DNA of 64,000 nt from MGBC131033 sp910585655 (GTDB lineage: Bacteria; Bacillota; Clostridia; Lachnospirales; Lachnospiraceae): NCBI GenBank assembly GCA_949502025.1, contig CATBCG010000030.1, forward strand, positions 1-64,000, in the 5' to 3' direction. Of the stretch, positions 1 to 9,937 are shown in pieces. A program made the position numbers and the translations under genes. Below the pieces are notes generated by a model. That model ran no database searches. It was given only the letters and a program-made list of their open reading frames with translations, and was not told the origin of the DNA. Position 1 is the stretch's first letter. The number at the start of each line of letters is the position of its first letter.

Positions 1-543
1 AAATTGGGCAATCATAGCCAAGGAACGAACTAGACGGCGTTCGGGACAAGACTATGGATACATGGGGTTTTTAACAAGACTCTGGAAACACACTTTGACG
101 GAGTATAAACTATCACATGGAGGAGTAAATGCTTGAACCCTTGAATACATGGCAAACCGTAATCCCCATCAGGCGGATGAGGTTGCGAAAGCAGAAAAAA
201 TTGACCATGTTGGTATACGCAAATATCGGCGAGAGCCGATAGGTGGCTATGTACCACAGACAACAGGCAACGAGCAGGACGGCACTCTGTAGTTTTTTTA
301 TATCAGAGAGCAATCCCCACAGACTACCCATCCTCCGAGTAGACTACAGCCATCATGTAGCTTCTGCTTGTAAGGCATAGTGTACCTTGTATAGTTCAGT
401 TCTGCAAGGTATTTAGACGCAGTGTTTCGTCTAACGAGAAGAACTGATTTCCAGATAAACACAAAATGGATGTTGATGTTTAGTGTTTTTAAACCTATAA
501 ATTTTTGCAGTGATAAAACGTTAAAAATGGCAGGCAATTCTGC
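1..543. other. AT-rich accessory segment with gene fragments only
   Basis: No convincing full gene is seen. A 37-codon reading frame (129-242, +) is preceded by a good GGAGG at about 6 bases and encodes a basic peptide. A 47-codon frame (149-292, +) overlaps it. On the - strand (298-537) an open frame contains VRRNTASKYLAEL, which resembles the winged-helix end of Fic-family proteins but then continues into unrelated sequence. Bases 224-241 form a perfect 7-bp stem closed by a GAGA tetraloop, a shape common in structured RNAs. I read the segment as debris of one or more mobile elements next to the tail module, but cannot name them. Confidence 0.3.
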
Positions 544-900
544 CTACCATTTATAGCCGCAGTTCTTACAACGAAACTGCTTATAATTTCCATGAAATGT
601 AAACATATCAGATAATTGGGTAAAGTCAGATATTTTCTTTACGTTAGTGCTGCCACAGGTTGGGCATTTGGGTTGATTTAAAAGTGCATAGGCTTCTGCC
701 TTCAGACGAGGATCGTCTTCATATCTCTCATATCTCTCATAAAATGACTGTAAAATTTCATCTTCTTCTGCTTCGTCATAAGTAATATATTTTTTAATTA
801 TCTCAATAGCATTTTGTCTTCTTTTTTGATAAACATGCAAATATATAAGTTTTTTCTCCGGACAATTTAATAATTTATTTACCCTTTCATCAAGATTCAT
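544..900 (-). CDS. small zinc-ribbon protein of unknown function
   Basis: This 118-residue protein starts at the ATG at 900, chosen because a GGAGGTG lies 6-7 bases upstream; an earlier ATG at 924 has no such site. The N-terminal two thirds is predicted helical and highly charged (many E, K, Y and R). The C-terminus is a zinc ribbon with two CX2C knuckles (CPTCGS and CKNCGYKW). Such ribbons bind nucleic acid or proteins, so a regulatory or structural role is possible but not shown. The gene has its own consensus promoter and faces away from the tail genes, which is how accessory cargo genes in prophages often sit. Its base composition is clearly more AT-rich than the housekeeping genes of the window. 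Confidence 0.7.
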   Translation of the reverse strand: MNLDERVNKLLNCPEKKLIYLHVYQKRRQNAIEIIKKYITYDEAEEDEILQSFYERYERYEDDPRLKAEAYALLNQPKCPTCGSTNVKKISDFTQLSDMFTFHGNYKQFRCKNCGYKW

Positions 901-926
901 TAAAAACACCTCCATATTTTCCAAAT

Positions 927-955
927 ATTATATATCAAACTTATGCTTTTGTCAA
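927..955 (-). promoter_or_regulatory. consensus sigma-A promoter of the zinc-ribbon gene
   Basis: Read on the - strand, TTGACA (950-955) and TATAAT (927-932) are separated by exactly 17 bases, a full-consensus housekeeping promoter about 27 bases upstream of the start codon. It overlaps the first codons of the tape-measure reading frame on the other strand. Confidence 0.85.
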
Positions 956-3900
956 TTATGATGCAATTAAAAACTGTAGGAGAGTCTTTAGACGCATTAA
1001 ATGAAATTACCGGAATTTTAAATGGGAACTTAATAGGCATAGGTACTTCAGAAACTGCATTATCTGCTATTGGAAAAAAATATCATTTAACTGCACTAAA
1101 ACAAGCTATCGCCCAAAGTACACTTAATGAAAGCCAAATTCAGTCTATTCTTATTGGTAAAGGATACAGAGGACAATTATTAGAAACCACAGTAGCAGAA
1201 CTTGCACAAGCAATAGCTACTAACACCTTAGCTGCTTCTGAAGCTACCGTCACTGGCACTACTAATGGCTTTTGTTTAGCATTGAAAGGACTTGGCGCAC
1301 AACTAAAGGCATTGATCGCAGCTCATCCTGTTATCGCCTTCATTTCCGCTATCGGAGCGGTTACTTTTGGTGCCGTAAAAGCAGTTGATTACATGAGCAA
1401 ATCTCTGGAACGCCAAAAAGAAAAACTGGCAACTGCAAAAGCAAACTATGAAGAAACAACCTCTGAGTTAGCAAACATTAACTCCGAATTAGAACAGGTA
1501 TGCACTCAAATAGAAGAGCTACAAACAAAAGGTCCTTTTTCCTTCCTCGATCAGGAGGAATTGAATCGACTGATTGCTTATCGGGAAAATCTGGAGTTAG
1601 CTCAGGAAGCCACAAAAGTAGAAGCAAAGATGGAAGCCAATAAAACAGCAGCCGAAAGCAAAAAAACCTATGACAAGGAATTTGACGACTATCGTTTAAC
1701 GAATACAGACGAAGCCGTCCGCGCTATTCTTGCTCAGAATCCCTCCGGATATTTCCAGTCTTTTGAATTTCAACACGTCCAATCCGGAGATATCAGCGAC
1801 CAGATCGCTGCCTATGTTACTGCCGAGCAGGAAATCGAACGAATCAAACAGGAAATTACCCAACAGAAGATGGAGCAAAACGGCATATGGGACACTTCTT
1901 TAAACAAGGAGCTGGATTTCTGGAAGCAATTACAGGAAGATTCCACCCATGCCCTAAACAATTCTATCCAAACCCTAAGTGCCTATCAAAACGACGCCAA
2001 ACTGGCAGAAGAAATGGATTGGGATTACTACCAGGAGCTGGAAGATCTGCAAAAACTTATTCACTCTTATTACAACACAGGGCAATGGAATACGATCAAA
2101 TTTGAAAACATCTTTGACCGAGAGGATATCGAAATCACCAAAGAGGAATTAGTTTCTTTAGCAAAAGAAGGAAAACTAACTGCTAATACCCTCCAGAGTT
2201 ATCCTGCTTTATACAAGGCTATCCAGGAAGCTGATTTTATTGGAAATAGTGGAATCTTATTGTTTCTGAAACAGATTCGTTCCGCCGCAGATGCCGGAAA
2301 AAATAGTTTAGGCAATTTTCACCTTTCCGAAGAACAATGGAATACCTTTGATGCCTTTCAATCGCAACTGGCTGGCATACAGGATGCTTTCGACAACCTT
2401 TCTACTAACAAACCAGAAGAAAATCTGAAAAGCCTGTTGGCTCTCATGAAAAACGATCCAAACTTTGACCTTACCATGTATCGTTTTGCCGACGGAGTAA
2501 TCGACTATGAAGGCGCACTAAATCAACTCCGTCAAAATGCTGTGGAACAAACCATTCGCCTGATACCGGAATTAGAGACAGAAATTCTCTCTATGGGCAA
2601 TGCTGTAGAAACTGCCAGCCAGAAAGCAACACGCCTGACCAAAAGTTATTATGAAATCTTAAATGTACTGGCTCGTGTCCAAAGGGGAGAATCCCTGACC
2701 GCTGCAGAAATAGCAGACCTAATCAGCAAACATAGCTCCCTGGCAAATGCCATACAAATAACCGCAGACGGATTTTTCATAGAGGCAGAAGCCTTGACAA
2801 ATCTTGCAATCCAATACGGAGATACATCAAAGCAAGCAATCACTGCTGTCCTTAACCAGACACAGGCTGCAATAAATGGGATTTACAGCCGTGTTGCTGG
2901 ATATGGCATTGAAGCAGAAGCTCTGCAAACTCTGGCGGAAACCTATCACTCTGTCACAGAGGGAATGGATCCTGTTCAAAAGGAGCATGTCTTAGAGCAA
3001 TTCAAGGGAGCAGCCGAAGGCAATCAAGGATATGAGGAAGTATTTAACAGCGGGCTTTTTGCGGAACTTATCCGCAAACAGGATCATTTAGCCTCCTTAC
3101 AGGAGCAGCTTAACTCACTTCCATTATCCCCTGATGAATATGACCTAGGGGAGACAAAGACAACCGGTTCCGGTAAACAATTTTCAGGTGAATTAGATTT
3201 AGTATCCATATCTATCACTACCTTGACCGAAAAGATTGCTCTATTAAAGTCAGAGCTGGAACATCTTACTGATCCAGCGAAACGGATGGGAAAAATTAAG
3301 GAACTTTCAGAAGCGGAGCAGCAATTAGCCGGGTATTATAAAACTGCAGCCAACGAATACAAAGAGCAATATGAAGTCATGAAAAAGGGGTTGCCGCAAG
3401 AATGGATTGATGCTTTAGAAAAAGGAACAGAATTTGATATCAAGCAACTAAGCGGCAGCAAGGATGAAAATGATTATAACCAATTCCAAAAAGCCCAGGA
3501 AGCCTACCGTAACTGGAAGGAAATGGAGAAAAACCAAAAGGACAGTGTCCAGGACTGGGCAAAATCCTTGGACTGGGCTGCCGAGGAAATCAGCAACCTC
3601 AACTCCGAGCTTTCCATGTATGAATCTATGCTGGACAATTCGGAATCCTACAAAAACAGCATCAAATACTGTGATATCCTCATCCAAAAGCACAAAGAAC
3701 TACGGGATTCTACCAAGGACTTGCTGAACGTCCGTGAAAAGGAATACCAGGATTCTTTAGCGCTGCTGACAGACGAGCAAAAGAAAGCAGTAGAATCCAA
3801 CGACCTGAAAAAGATAGAAGAATTCCAGGGTCGGACAGGTGAGGAAGAATACAACCAGGTAACAGATGCTCTGGAGAAAAAGAAAAAACGGGATGAAGCA

Positions 3901-5895
3901 AAAAGCAATCTTCACAAGGAACACGAGACCTGGCAGAATTCTTACCTGGAGAAAGCCGATAGAGTCAGCCAATGGTACGACCTCCGTACCGACAATATCG
4001 ACACCAGGAAAAATGCGATCCAAAAGGAAGTCAGTATCCGGGAAGCGAGCGGTCTTGCCGTGCCGGCAGCTTACTACGAGCAGATCGCAGAACTGGAGAA
4101 AAACAAGCTCGACTACCTGAAAAAGGAGCGGCAGGATCTTCTCCAAATCCGGGATGCTGGTGTGGCAAGCGGAGCAATCGCCAAATATTCTCCGGAATGG
4201 TATGCCCTGACTGGTCAGATCCAGGATACCAACCTGGCGATCCTGGATTGCGAATCCAGCCTTGTAGAGATGAACAACTCCATCCGCGATTTGGATTGGG
4301 GCAATTTTGACAAGCTGATGAACAAGCTGGATTCCATCAACGAAGAAGCAGACTTTCTTATTGACCTGATGTCAAACGCCGATTCGATCGACGAAAACGG
4401 AAACTACACCGAAGAAGGGCTTGCCACTCTGGCGATGCACCGCACCAAATATCAGACCAAGCAGGAAGAAGCCAAACGATATAAAGAGGAGGCGGATTCT
4501 CTGGCAGACGCCACCGATGAAGCTTCCATCGAACGCAGGGAAGAACTTCTTTCCTTGCAGCGGGATTGTATCGCTGCTGCCGAACAGGAAAAGCAGGCGA
4601 TGGTTGCCCTGGCGCAGGAAGGTATCCAAAAGCAGATCGACAACATGAGCGAACTGATTAGCAAGAAAAAAGAAGCTCTGCAGGCAGAACGGGATCTGCA
4701 AACCTACCGGGAATCCATTGCCGAAAAGCAAAAGCATGTGGCTGATTTGGAAAAAGCAATGGTCGCTCTGGCAGGAGACGATTCGGAGGAAGCCAAAAAG
4801 AAGAAGAGGCAGCTCCAATCCGATCTGGCAGACGCGAAAAAGGATTTGGCAGATACTGAGCGGGATCATTCTTATGACGAACAGGAAAAAGCTCTGGATC
4901 AAGTGCTGGAACTTTATACTACCAATATGGAACATACCCTAAACGATACCGAACAGCTCTTCCTGGCTTCTATGGAAACCGTTGATCAGGCTTCTCAATC
5001 GGTAGGAAACACCCTGCAACGGGTAGCGGAACAAGCCGGATACGAAATCACGACCCATATCACGGATATCTGGAAAACCTCCGCCACAGAGGCAAACCAT
5101 TCCGCCGATTCCTTTGAAAGCGTAGGAGAACGGATAACCAATGTGATGACGGGTATTGTTCTCAAATGGGGCGAAGTACAGGCAGCTGCAGAACAAGCCG
5201 GAGCTGCGCAGCTAAGCGCTATGGGAAGCGACTATATGTCCTCCGGCACCGAGGATAAAAGCTTGAAACAGACCGTAGAGACATTTCTGCAAAACAGCGA
5301 TCACTATTCCAGCAAACGGATTACAAGCTCCAACGATCCAGGCTATGCCAAGCTCTCCGGGCTCAATAAAAGCCTGATTGATGCCGGATACGGCAACCTA
5401 AGCTATCAGGGAATGGCAGATCTGGCAAATCTCCTAAAAATCAACGGTCTGCAAACCCATACCGCTGTTTCCATCAAGCAGGACTCTTCTCTGAAAAAAC
5501 TAATCGAGGAGGAGTTAAAAAAGCTTCATATCCAGGGATTTTCCACCGGCGGGCTCATCCGATCGGTAACAAAAGAGGACGGTTATCTGTTGGCGCAAAA
5601 GGGAGAGGCTATCCTAAGCCGGGAAGCCGTTGTGGCTTTGCAGGGCTTTAACAGCTTTGCTCCTGCTATGTCACCGTATCTGTTCGATGTCCCGTCTCCA
5701 CAGGAAGTCGCTCCAAGAGATCCGGGAAGCCAGCTTATCGTCTCCGGCGGAGCCGTTCAAATCCATATCGATCAGGTCGAAAACATGGACGATTTCATCT
5801 ATAAAATGCAGGATGATCGTACCCAGCGGCTGTTGCAGGAAGCCATTTGGGGAAATGCACTCGGCAAGGGCAGAATGGGTATTTACCAGGTATAA
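943..5895 (+). CDS. phage tail tape measure protein, probably N-terminally truncated
   Basis: A 1650-residue open frame with the hallmarks of a siphovirus tape measure protein, which sets tail length and helps DNA passage. There is a hydrophobic segment near residues 118-150 (AAHPVIAFISAIGAVTFGAV). Long alpha-helical, Glu/Lys/Gln-rich stretches run from about 155 to 1400. The C-terminal part has a GFSTGGLIRS segment followed by GEAILSREAVVAL, typical of these proteins. No ribosome binding site precedes the ATG at 943 or the ATGs just after it, the frame is open back to 904, and the - strand promoter of the neighbouring gene overlaps the start. The 5' end therefore looks cut off. The first ~750 bases are visibly more AT-rich than the last 2 kb. 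The gene is followed after 29 bases by the distal tail gene. Confidence 0.85.
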   Translation: MLLSIMMQLKTVGESLDALNEITGILNGNLIGIGTSETALSAIGKKYHLTALKQAIAQSTLNESQIQSILIGKGYRGQLLETTVAELAQAIATNTLAASEATVTGTTNGFCLALKGLGAQLKALIAAHPVIAFISAIGAVTFGAVKAVDYMSKSLERQKEKLATAKANYEETTSELANINSELEQVCTQIEELQTKGPFSFLDQEELNRLIAYRENLELAQEATKVEAKMEANKTAAESKKTYDKEFDDYRLTNTDEAVRAILAQNPSGYFQSFEFQHVQSGDISDQIAAYVTAEQEIERIKQEITQQKMEQNGIWDTSLNKELDFWKQLQEDSTHALNNSIQTLSAYQNDAKLAEEMDWDYYQELEDLQKLIHSYYNTGQWNTIKFENIFDREDIEITKEELVSLAKEGKLTANTLQSYPALYKAIQEADFIGNSGILLFLKQIRSAADAGKNSLGNFHLSEEQWNTFDAFQSQLAGIQDAFDNLSTNKPEENLKSLLALMKNDPNFDLTMYRFADGVIDYEGALNQLRQNAVEQTIRLIPELETEILSMGNAVETASQKATRLTKSYYEILNVLARVQRGESLTAAEIADLISKHSSLANAIQITADGFFIEAEALTNLAIQYGDTSKQAITAVLNQTQAAINGIYSRVAGYGIEAEALQTLAETYHSVTEGMDPVQKEHVLEQFKGAAEGNQGYEEVFNSGLFAELIRKQDHLASLQEQLNSLPLSPDEYDLGETKTTGSGKQFSGELDLVSISITTLTEKIALLKSELEHLTDPAKRMGKIKELSEAEQQLAGYYKTAANEYKEQYEVMKKGLPQEWIDALEKGTEFDIKQLSGSKDENDYNQFQKAQEAYRNWKEMEKNQKDSVQDWAKSLDWAAEEISNLNSELSMYESMLDNSESYKNSIKYCDILIQKHKELRDSTKDLLNVREKEYQDSLALLTDEQKKAVESNDLKKIEEFQGRTGEEEYNQVTDALEKKKKRDEAKSNLHKEHETWQNSYLEKADRVSQWYDLRTDNIDTRKNAIQKEVSIREASGLAVPAAYYEQIAELEKNKLDYLKKERQDLLQIRDAGVASGAIAKYSPEWYALTGQIQDTNLAILDCESSLVEMNNSIRDLDWGNFDKLMNKLDSINEEADFLIDLMSNADSIDENGNYTEEGLATLAMHRTKYQTKQEEAKRYKEEADSLADATDEASIERREELLSLQRDCIAAAEQEKQAMVALAQEGIQKQIDNMSELISKKKEALQAERDLQTYRESIAEKQKHVADLEKAMVALAGDDSEEAKKKKRQLQSDLADAKKDLADTERDHSYDEQEKALDQVLELYTTNMEHTLNDTEQLFLASMETVDQASQSVGNTLQRVAEQAGYEITTHITDIWKTSATEANHSADSFESVGERITNVMTGIVLKWGEVQAAAEQAGAAQLSAMGSDYMSSGTEDKSLKQTVETFLQNSDHYSSKRITSSNDPGYAKLSGLNKSLIDAGYGNLSYQGMADLANLLKINGLQTHTAVSIKQDSSLKKLIEEELKKLHIQGFSTGGLIRSVTKEDGYLLAQKGEAILSREAVVALQGFNSFAPAMSPYLFDVPSPQEVAPRDPGSQLIVSGGAVQIHIDQVENMDDFIYKMQDDRTQRLLQEAIWGNALGKGRMGIYQV

Positions 5896-5924
5896 AAATT
5901 TTTAAAGAAAGAGGTGAATCGGAT

Positions 5925-6722
5925 TTGCGCGTATATTCATGCGGCTTTATTTACAACGAAATTTCCTCGGATAAGATGGGAGTCATGCTCTGCAACTTTG
6001 GCAGAAGCGGTCTGGAAACTACCTCTGCCGGGGAAAAAATCGAGCTTTCCACGCAAAAGCTAAGCGGCAGGGATCGTTGGTATCACTACTCTTCTACCTT
6101 CGGGGAAGCGTTAAGTTTTACCCTTCATATCATAAAGACCAACAAGTCCAGAATGGAACGACACGAAATCGCAGAATACAGCCGTTGGCTGCAGCGTCGT
6201 GACGGGTATAAAAAGTTCCAGTTTTTAGGGACGGAATTTGCAGGCATTGAATTTTATGCCATTGCTACAGAACTGAATGAGCTTTCCGTTGGAAACGTCA
6301 CCTATGGTCTGGAAGTCAAGATGATGACCGACGCTCCTTACGGCGTATCTGCCAAACTGTCAAAAACGATTTCTTTTACCGGAGACAATACGTATACCTA
6401 CTTCAACCAATCGGATGAGTACGGATACCTCTATCCGGATCTGAACATTGTGGTACAGGCAGCCGGCGATTTGACGATTACCAATCAATTTGAAGCACGG
6501 CAGACCGTTATCCGGAACTGTCAGGCAGGAGAACTCCTTACCCTAAACGGAGAGCTTCGCCAGATCACATCCAGTAAACCTTATCAGTTAGAGGATCGGT
6601 TTAACTGGAAGTGGCTTCGTTTCTGCAAGACAGATAAAAACAGCCAAAATATTCTTTCGGCTTCGCTTCCCTGTATAGTGACAGTTACCTATCGGAATAT
6701 ACGGAAGGTAGGTGTCTCCTGA
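5925..6722 (+). CDS. phage distal tail (Dit-like) protein
   Basis: About 265 residues. The start is taken as TTG at 5925 because GAGGTGA lies 7 bases upstream; the frame is open further back into the tape measure gene but without a ribosome site. Position (directly after the tape measure and before the tail-associated protein), length and the N-terminal beta-rich segment fit the siphovirus tail family (Dit), which forms the hub joining the tail tube to the tip. The segment with KTNKSRMERHEIAEYSRWL followed by YKKFQF is typical of this family as I know it. Its stop overlaps the start of the next gene (TGATG), implying translational coupling. Confidence 0.75.
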   Translation: MRVYSCGFIYNEISSDKMGVMLCNFGRSGLETTSAGEKIELSTQKLSGRDRWYHYSSTFGEALSFTLHIIKTNKSRMERHEIAEYSRWLQRRDGYKKFQFLGTEFAGIEFYAIATELNELSVGNVTYGLEVKMMTDAPYGVSAKLSKTISFTGDNTYTYFNQSDEYGYLYPDLNIVVQAAGDLTITNQFEARQTVIRNCQAGELLTLNGELRQITSSKPYQLEDRFNWKWLRFCKTDKNSQNILSASLPCIVTVTYRNIRKVGVS

Positions 6723-9697
6723 TGAAATTAAATTTTAATCTTTTAAAACAGATCGAGTATCCGCAGGTTATTTTATGCAGACGTTCCCATCAGAAAATCG
6801 GAGAACTGGCAGGTGTAACAGATTTACGGCTCGACCTGAATCTCTCCTCCTGGGATGAGCTTTCCTTTTCCGTTCCCTACCGCTGTCAGGGTCATGTTCA
6901 TCCGCTCTGGGATCGTATCTGCGATTTAGCTACGGTATTCCTGCCTCAGTTTGGCTATTTTCTGATCCAGGTTTCCGAACAGGACGACGGCTTTAACAAA
7001 ACGAAGCGTGTGACCGGCAAAAGTCTGGAAATAGAGCTTGGGCAAATTTTACTTCATGGTGTGCAAATCAATGCCGTAGACGGCGATATCAAGGACGAAG
7101 ATTTCGCACCTAAGAAGTTTTACCAGCCCTTGGATCAGGAGCATAGTATCCTCCATCTTTTACTGAAAGAAGCTCCGCATTGGGACATCGGTCATGTAGA
7201 CGAAAGTCTGGTAGACAAGCAGCGCAGCTTTGACATAGATGGTACTTCTATCTATGACGAGCTGATGGGAGAGATTTCCGAGCAATTCCATTGTGTTTTT
7301 CAGTTTGACAGCTTTCGCCGTCTCATTCATGTCTACGATCAGGATACCTTTGGCGCGGAAACGACCCTTTTTCTCTCCCACGACAACTTTATCGACTCTT
7401 TTACGATAGAAGCCAATGCCGAGGAAATCAAGAACTGCTTTAAGGTTTCCGGCGGCAGCGGGATCGAAATCCGTGAGGTCAATCCAAACGGCACTGCTTA
7501 TATTTATGCCTGGGGTTCTCACGATCTGGCTGATATGACACCAGAGCTGCGGGAAAGGCTTGCCGCCTATGACCGTTTATATGACAGTCAAAGAGAACCT
7601 TACGAAGCACTTATGCTGCAGATAGGGAAAAAAATTGAAGAGCTTTTGGCGCTTTCTTCCGAGGCTCCCGCCGACTTAACGAGCGAGGATTGGAGCCGCT
7701 ACAGCCTAAAGTATCTGGAAGAAAAGAGAAAAATCCATCAAAACGCCCTGGATGTAGCGATTCAAAAGGGATGCGGTTCCGTCACGGATCCCAACTATTC
7801 CACCCTCTATCTGCCGACCTATCAGCGGCTCGTTGCCATTGAGGCGGAACTGAAAGTACGGCAGTCGCAAATAGAGGCAAGACGCGCCGAATATCATGCG
7901 CTTCTGGCACAAAAGCAGACCATTCAGCAGAACCTGGATTTGGAACGCTTTCTTGGTACAACGCTTTGGAAAGAGCTTTCCTCCTATCGGCGAGAGCAGA
8001 CCTATGACAACTCCAACTATGAAGTGACAGACGATATGAGCGATATCGAACGCTTTGCCCTTGAACGCCAGCTTTACGAACAGGCATATGAAGAAATCCA
8101 GAAAATCAACGATCCTATCTATCAGTTTTCCACTAAAATGGCTAATTTATATGCGATTTTTCAGGCGCAGGAGTCTTTGGTTGACCAGTTTCAGCTCGGC
8201 AATTTTATCCGTGTCGGCAACCGCGAGGACGAAGTGCATAAAGTACGCTTCTTAAAAGCCAGCATCTGCTTTGAAAAGCCGGAAGATATCACGGTTGAAT
8301 TCGGCGAACAGATGGAACTACAGGATAATGCCGCCGCTGCCAACCGTTTTATGGACAGCGTGCGGCAAGCCGCCAGCTCCTACAACTTTATCCGCAAACA
8401 GTTTGAACAGGACAAGGATGCTATGAACTATGTCAAGGCAGTGCGGCTTTCTGGTCTCTCTTCTGCCCTTGCCGACGTCCACAACGCGGATAACCAGGAA
8501 TTTACCATTGGTTCCAGAGGCTTAATCGGCAAAGAGTGGAATGAAGAAAAGGGGGACTATGAGCCGGAACAGCTCCATGCCATTCACAACAAGCTTGTCT
8601 TTACCGATGATAGCTGGAAATCCTGCAAGCTGGCGCTTGGAAAAATCCAGATAAACGGCGCGGATGTCTATGGCTTGATCGGCGACGTTCTGATTGGCAA
8701 GGTCGTTATCGGAGAAACCCTCTATATCGGAAACAGCCAGAACACCATGGTCTTTGACAAAACGGGTTTTCGGATTACCAACGGCGTCAATACCGTTACT
8801 ATCCAGCCTGATACCGACCACGTTTTTCAGATTTTAAAAGGCAATACTCCGGTGATGTTTGCCGACGCCAACGGAAACCTGACGCTGACTTCCCGTATCA
8901 TCACCGACTCCGGCTATATCGGCGGATGGACGATCGATAAAGACGGGCTGCGCGGCAACGGCGTAATCAGCGGCGGGCAAATTACCAGCTCCAATATCAC
9001 CGGCGGGACGATTGACGGAGCGGTGATTACATCCAATGGGGAATCCAGCAGTACATCTATTCGAGGCGGCAGCATCACTTCTGTTTATGGAAGCTCCTTA
9101 ACGTATATCTCCGGTGGAAATATTTTACAGTCAGGAAAAGAGGTCACGTTCCGCAATAACAGCGAATATTCCGTATGGGAAGATGGCTCTCAGTCTCTGG
9201 AACGTAGCGAAATTCATATCAAAAACGGCACTATTTTAATGCAAAGTACGTATAATGCCTACCTACGTGCCGCTATCGGAAACCGGAACTATTACAAATT
9301 GATTGGCTTGTCTATCAATGGAAACATTGTCATCGGGCAAAAGGCAGGCACAAACGGATACGTCGGCAGCGAATCTCCTCTTTCCACAGGCTCTTTGGAG
9401 ACAAAGCCAGTTATTATGTATTGTACAACCTTCCGGGTAAACCGGGACGGAGCTTTTTACACCAACCTTGACAGTGGAAATACCAATCTCATCCAAACCA
9501 GACATCTCACCGCTTCTACCGGCAACGGGTCAAACGGAGAATATCTGAATATCGGCGGAAAGTCGATTCCGACCGGAGACTGGGTAGCAAGCTATGTCTC
9601 CGGCAGGCTTGCTTCTATCCAGTCACAGATTGACGGACTGCAGTCACAGATTTCCGCTTTGGCTTCCAGACCGGTTACACCTGCGCCAAGCGCCTGA
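6722..9697 (+). CDS. phage tail-associated (Tal/tail spike-like) protein
   Basis: A 991-residue protein following the distal tail gene with a 1-base overlap. The N-terminal ~380 residues resemble the prophage tail endopeptidase/Gp44-like hub domain, starting with a beta-rich stretch around GELAGVTDLRLDLNLSSWDE. A charged coiled-coil region follows (about 270-560). Then comes a beta-rich region with Gly/Ser-rich repeats such as GGQITSSNITGGTIDGAVIT, suggestive of a beta-helical or trimeric fibre. The C-terminus ends in a short coiled coil and a Pro/Ala tail. In siphoviruses this protein closes the tail tip and can carry cell-wall hydrolase or receptor-binding modules; I see no recognisable catalytic domain. 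Confidence 0.75.
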   Translation: MKLNFNLLKQIEYPQVILCRRSHQKIGELAGVTDLRLDLNLSSWDELSFSVPYRCQGHVHPLWDRICDLATVFLPQFGYFLIQVSEQDDGFNKTKRVTGKSLEIELGQILLHGVQINAVDGDIKDEDFAPKKFYQPLDQEHSILHLLLKEAPHWDIGHVDESLVDKQRSFDIDGTSIYDELMGEISEQFHCVFQFDSFRRLIHVYDQDTFGAETTLFLSHDNFIDSFTIEANAEEIKNCFKVSGGSGIEIREVNPNGTAYIYAWGSHDLADMTPELRERLAAYDRLYDSQREPYEALMLQIGKKIEELLALSSEAPADLTSEDWSRYSLKYLEEKRKIHQNALDVAIQKGCGSVTDPNYSTLYLPTYQRLVAIEAELKVRQSQIEARRAEYHALLAQKQTIQQNLDLERFLGTTLWKELSSYRREQTYDNSNYEVTDDMSDIERFALERQLYEQAYEEIQKINDPIYQFSTKMANLYAIFQAQESLVDQFQLGNFIRVGNREDEVHKVRFLKASICFEKPEDITVEFGEQMELQDNAAAANRFMDSVRQAASSYNFIRKQFEQDKDAMNYVKAVRLSGLSSALADVHNADNQEFTIGSRGLIGKEWNEEKGDYEPEQLHAIHNKLVFTDDSWKSCKLALGKIQINGADVYGLIGDVLIGKVVIGETLYIGNSQNTMVFDKTGFRITNGVNTVTIQPDTDHVFQILKGNTPVMFADANGNLTLTSRIITDSGYIGGWTIDKDGLRGNGVISGGQITSSNITGGTIDGAVITSNGESSSTSIRGGSITSVYGSSLTYISGGNILQSGKEVTFRNNSEYSVWEDGSQSLERSEIHIKNGTILMQSTYNAYLRAAIGNRNYYKLIGLSINGNIVIGQKAGTNGYVGSESPLSTGSLETKPVIMYCTTFRVNRDGAFYTNLDSGNTNLIQTRHLTASTGNGSNGEYLNIGGKSIPTGDWVASYVSGRLASIQSQIDGLQSQISALASRPVTPAPSA

Positions 9698-9710
9698 AAG
9701 GAGGAATTTT

Positions 9711-9932
9711 ATGGAACATTTAGAAGCAGACAACAGCGAAAGCATACGGGAGATCGAAGCCTATCTGTATGATAAAAAAGTGATCCATCTCGCTATTGAC
9801 CTTTTAAAACGAGTCAAGGTAGAGGGCTTTGAACAGGCTCAGCTTTTAGGCGAACTTGGAAAGCTTCTCTGCTCTCCCGTTAAAACCGACACCCTGCAAA
9901 TCGAAGCATGTGATCTGCAGGAGCTGTCATAA
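9711..9932 (+). CDS. small phage tail-cluster protein, function unknown
   Basis: A 73-residue acidic protein starting at ATG 9711, 8 bases after AGGAGG. It has no cysteine, membrane segment or signal peptide and is predicted mostly helical (SIREIEAYLYDKKVIHLAIDLL). It sits 13 bases after the tail-associated gene and 5 bases before the baseplate gene. Small proteins in this position can be assembly chaperones or minor tip components, but I do not recognise a family. Confidence 0.6.
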   Translation: MEHLEADNSESIREIEAYLYDKKVIHLAIDLLKRVKVEGFEQAQLLGELGKLLCSPVKTDTLQIEACDLQELS

Positions 9933-9937
9933 GAAAG

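Noticed and set aside
1..300. A group II intron end
   Set aside because: A GNRA-closed hairpin is present, but I could not find a convincing domain V or a reverse transcriptase, so I do not name it.
3448..4935. Several 80-190-codon frames on the - strand within the tape measure gene
   Set aside because: They are shadows of helical Lys/Glu-rich coding sequence with hydrophobic, family-less products and no start signals.
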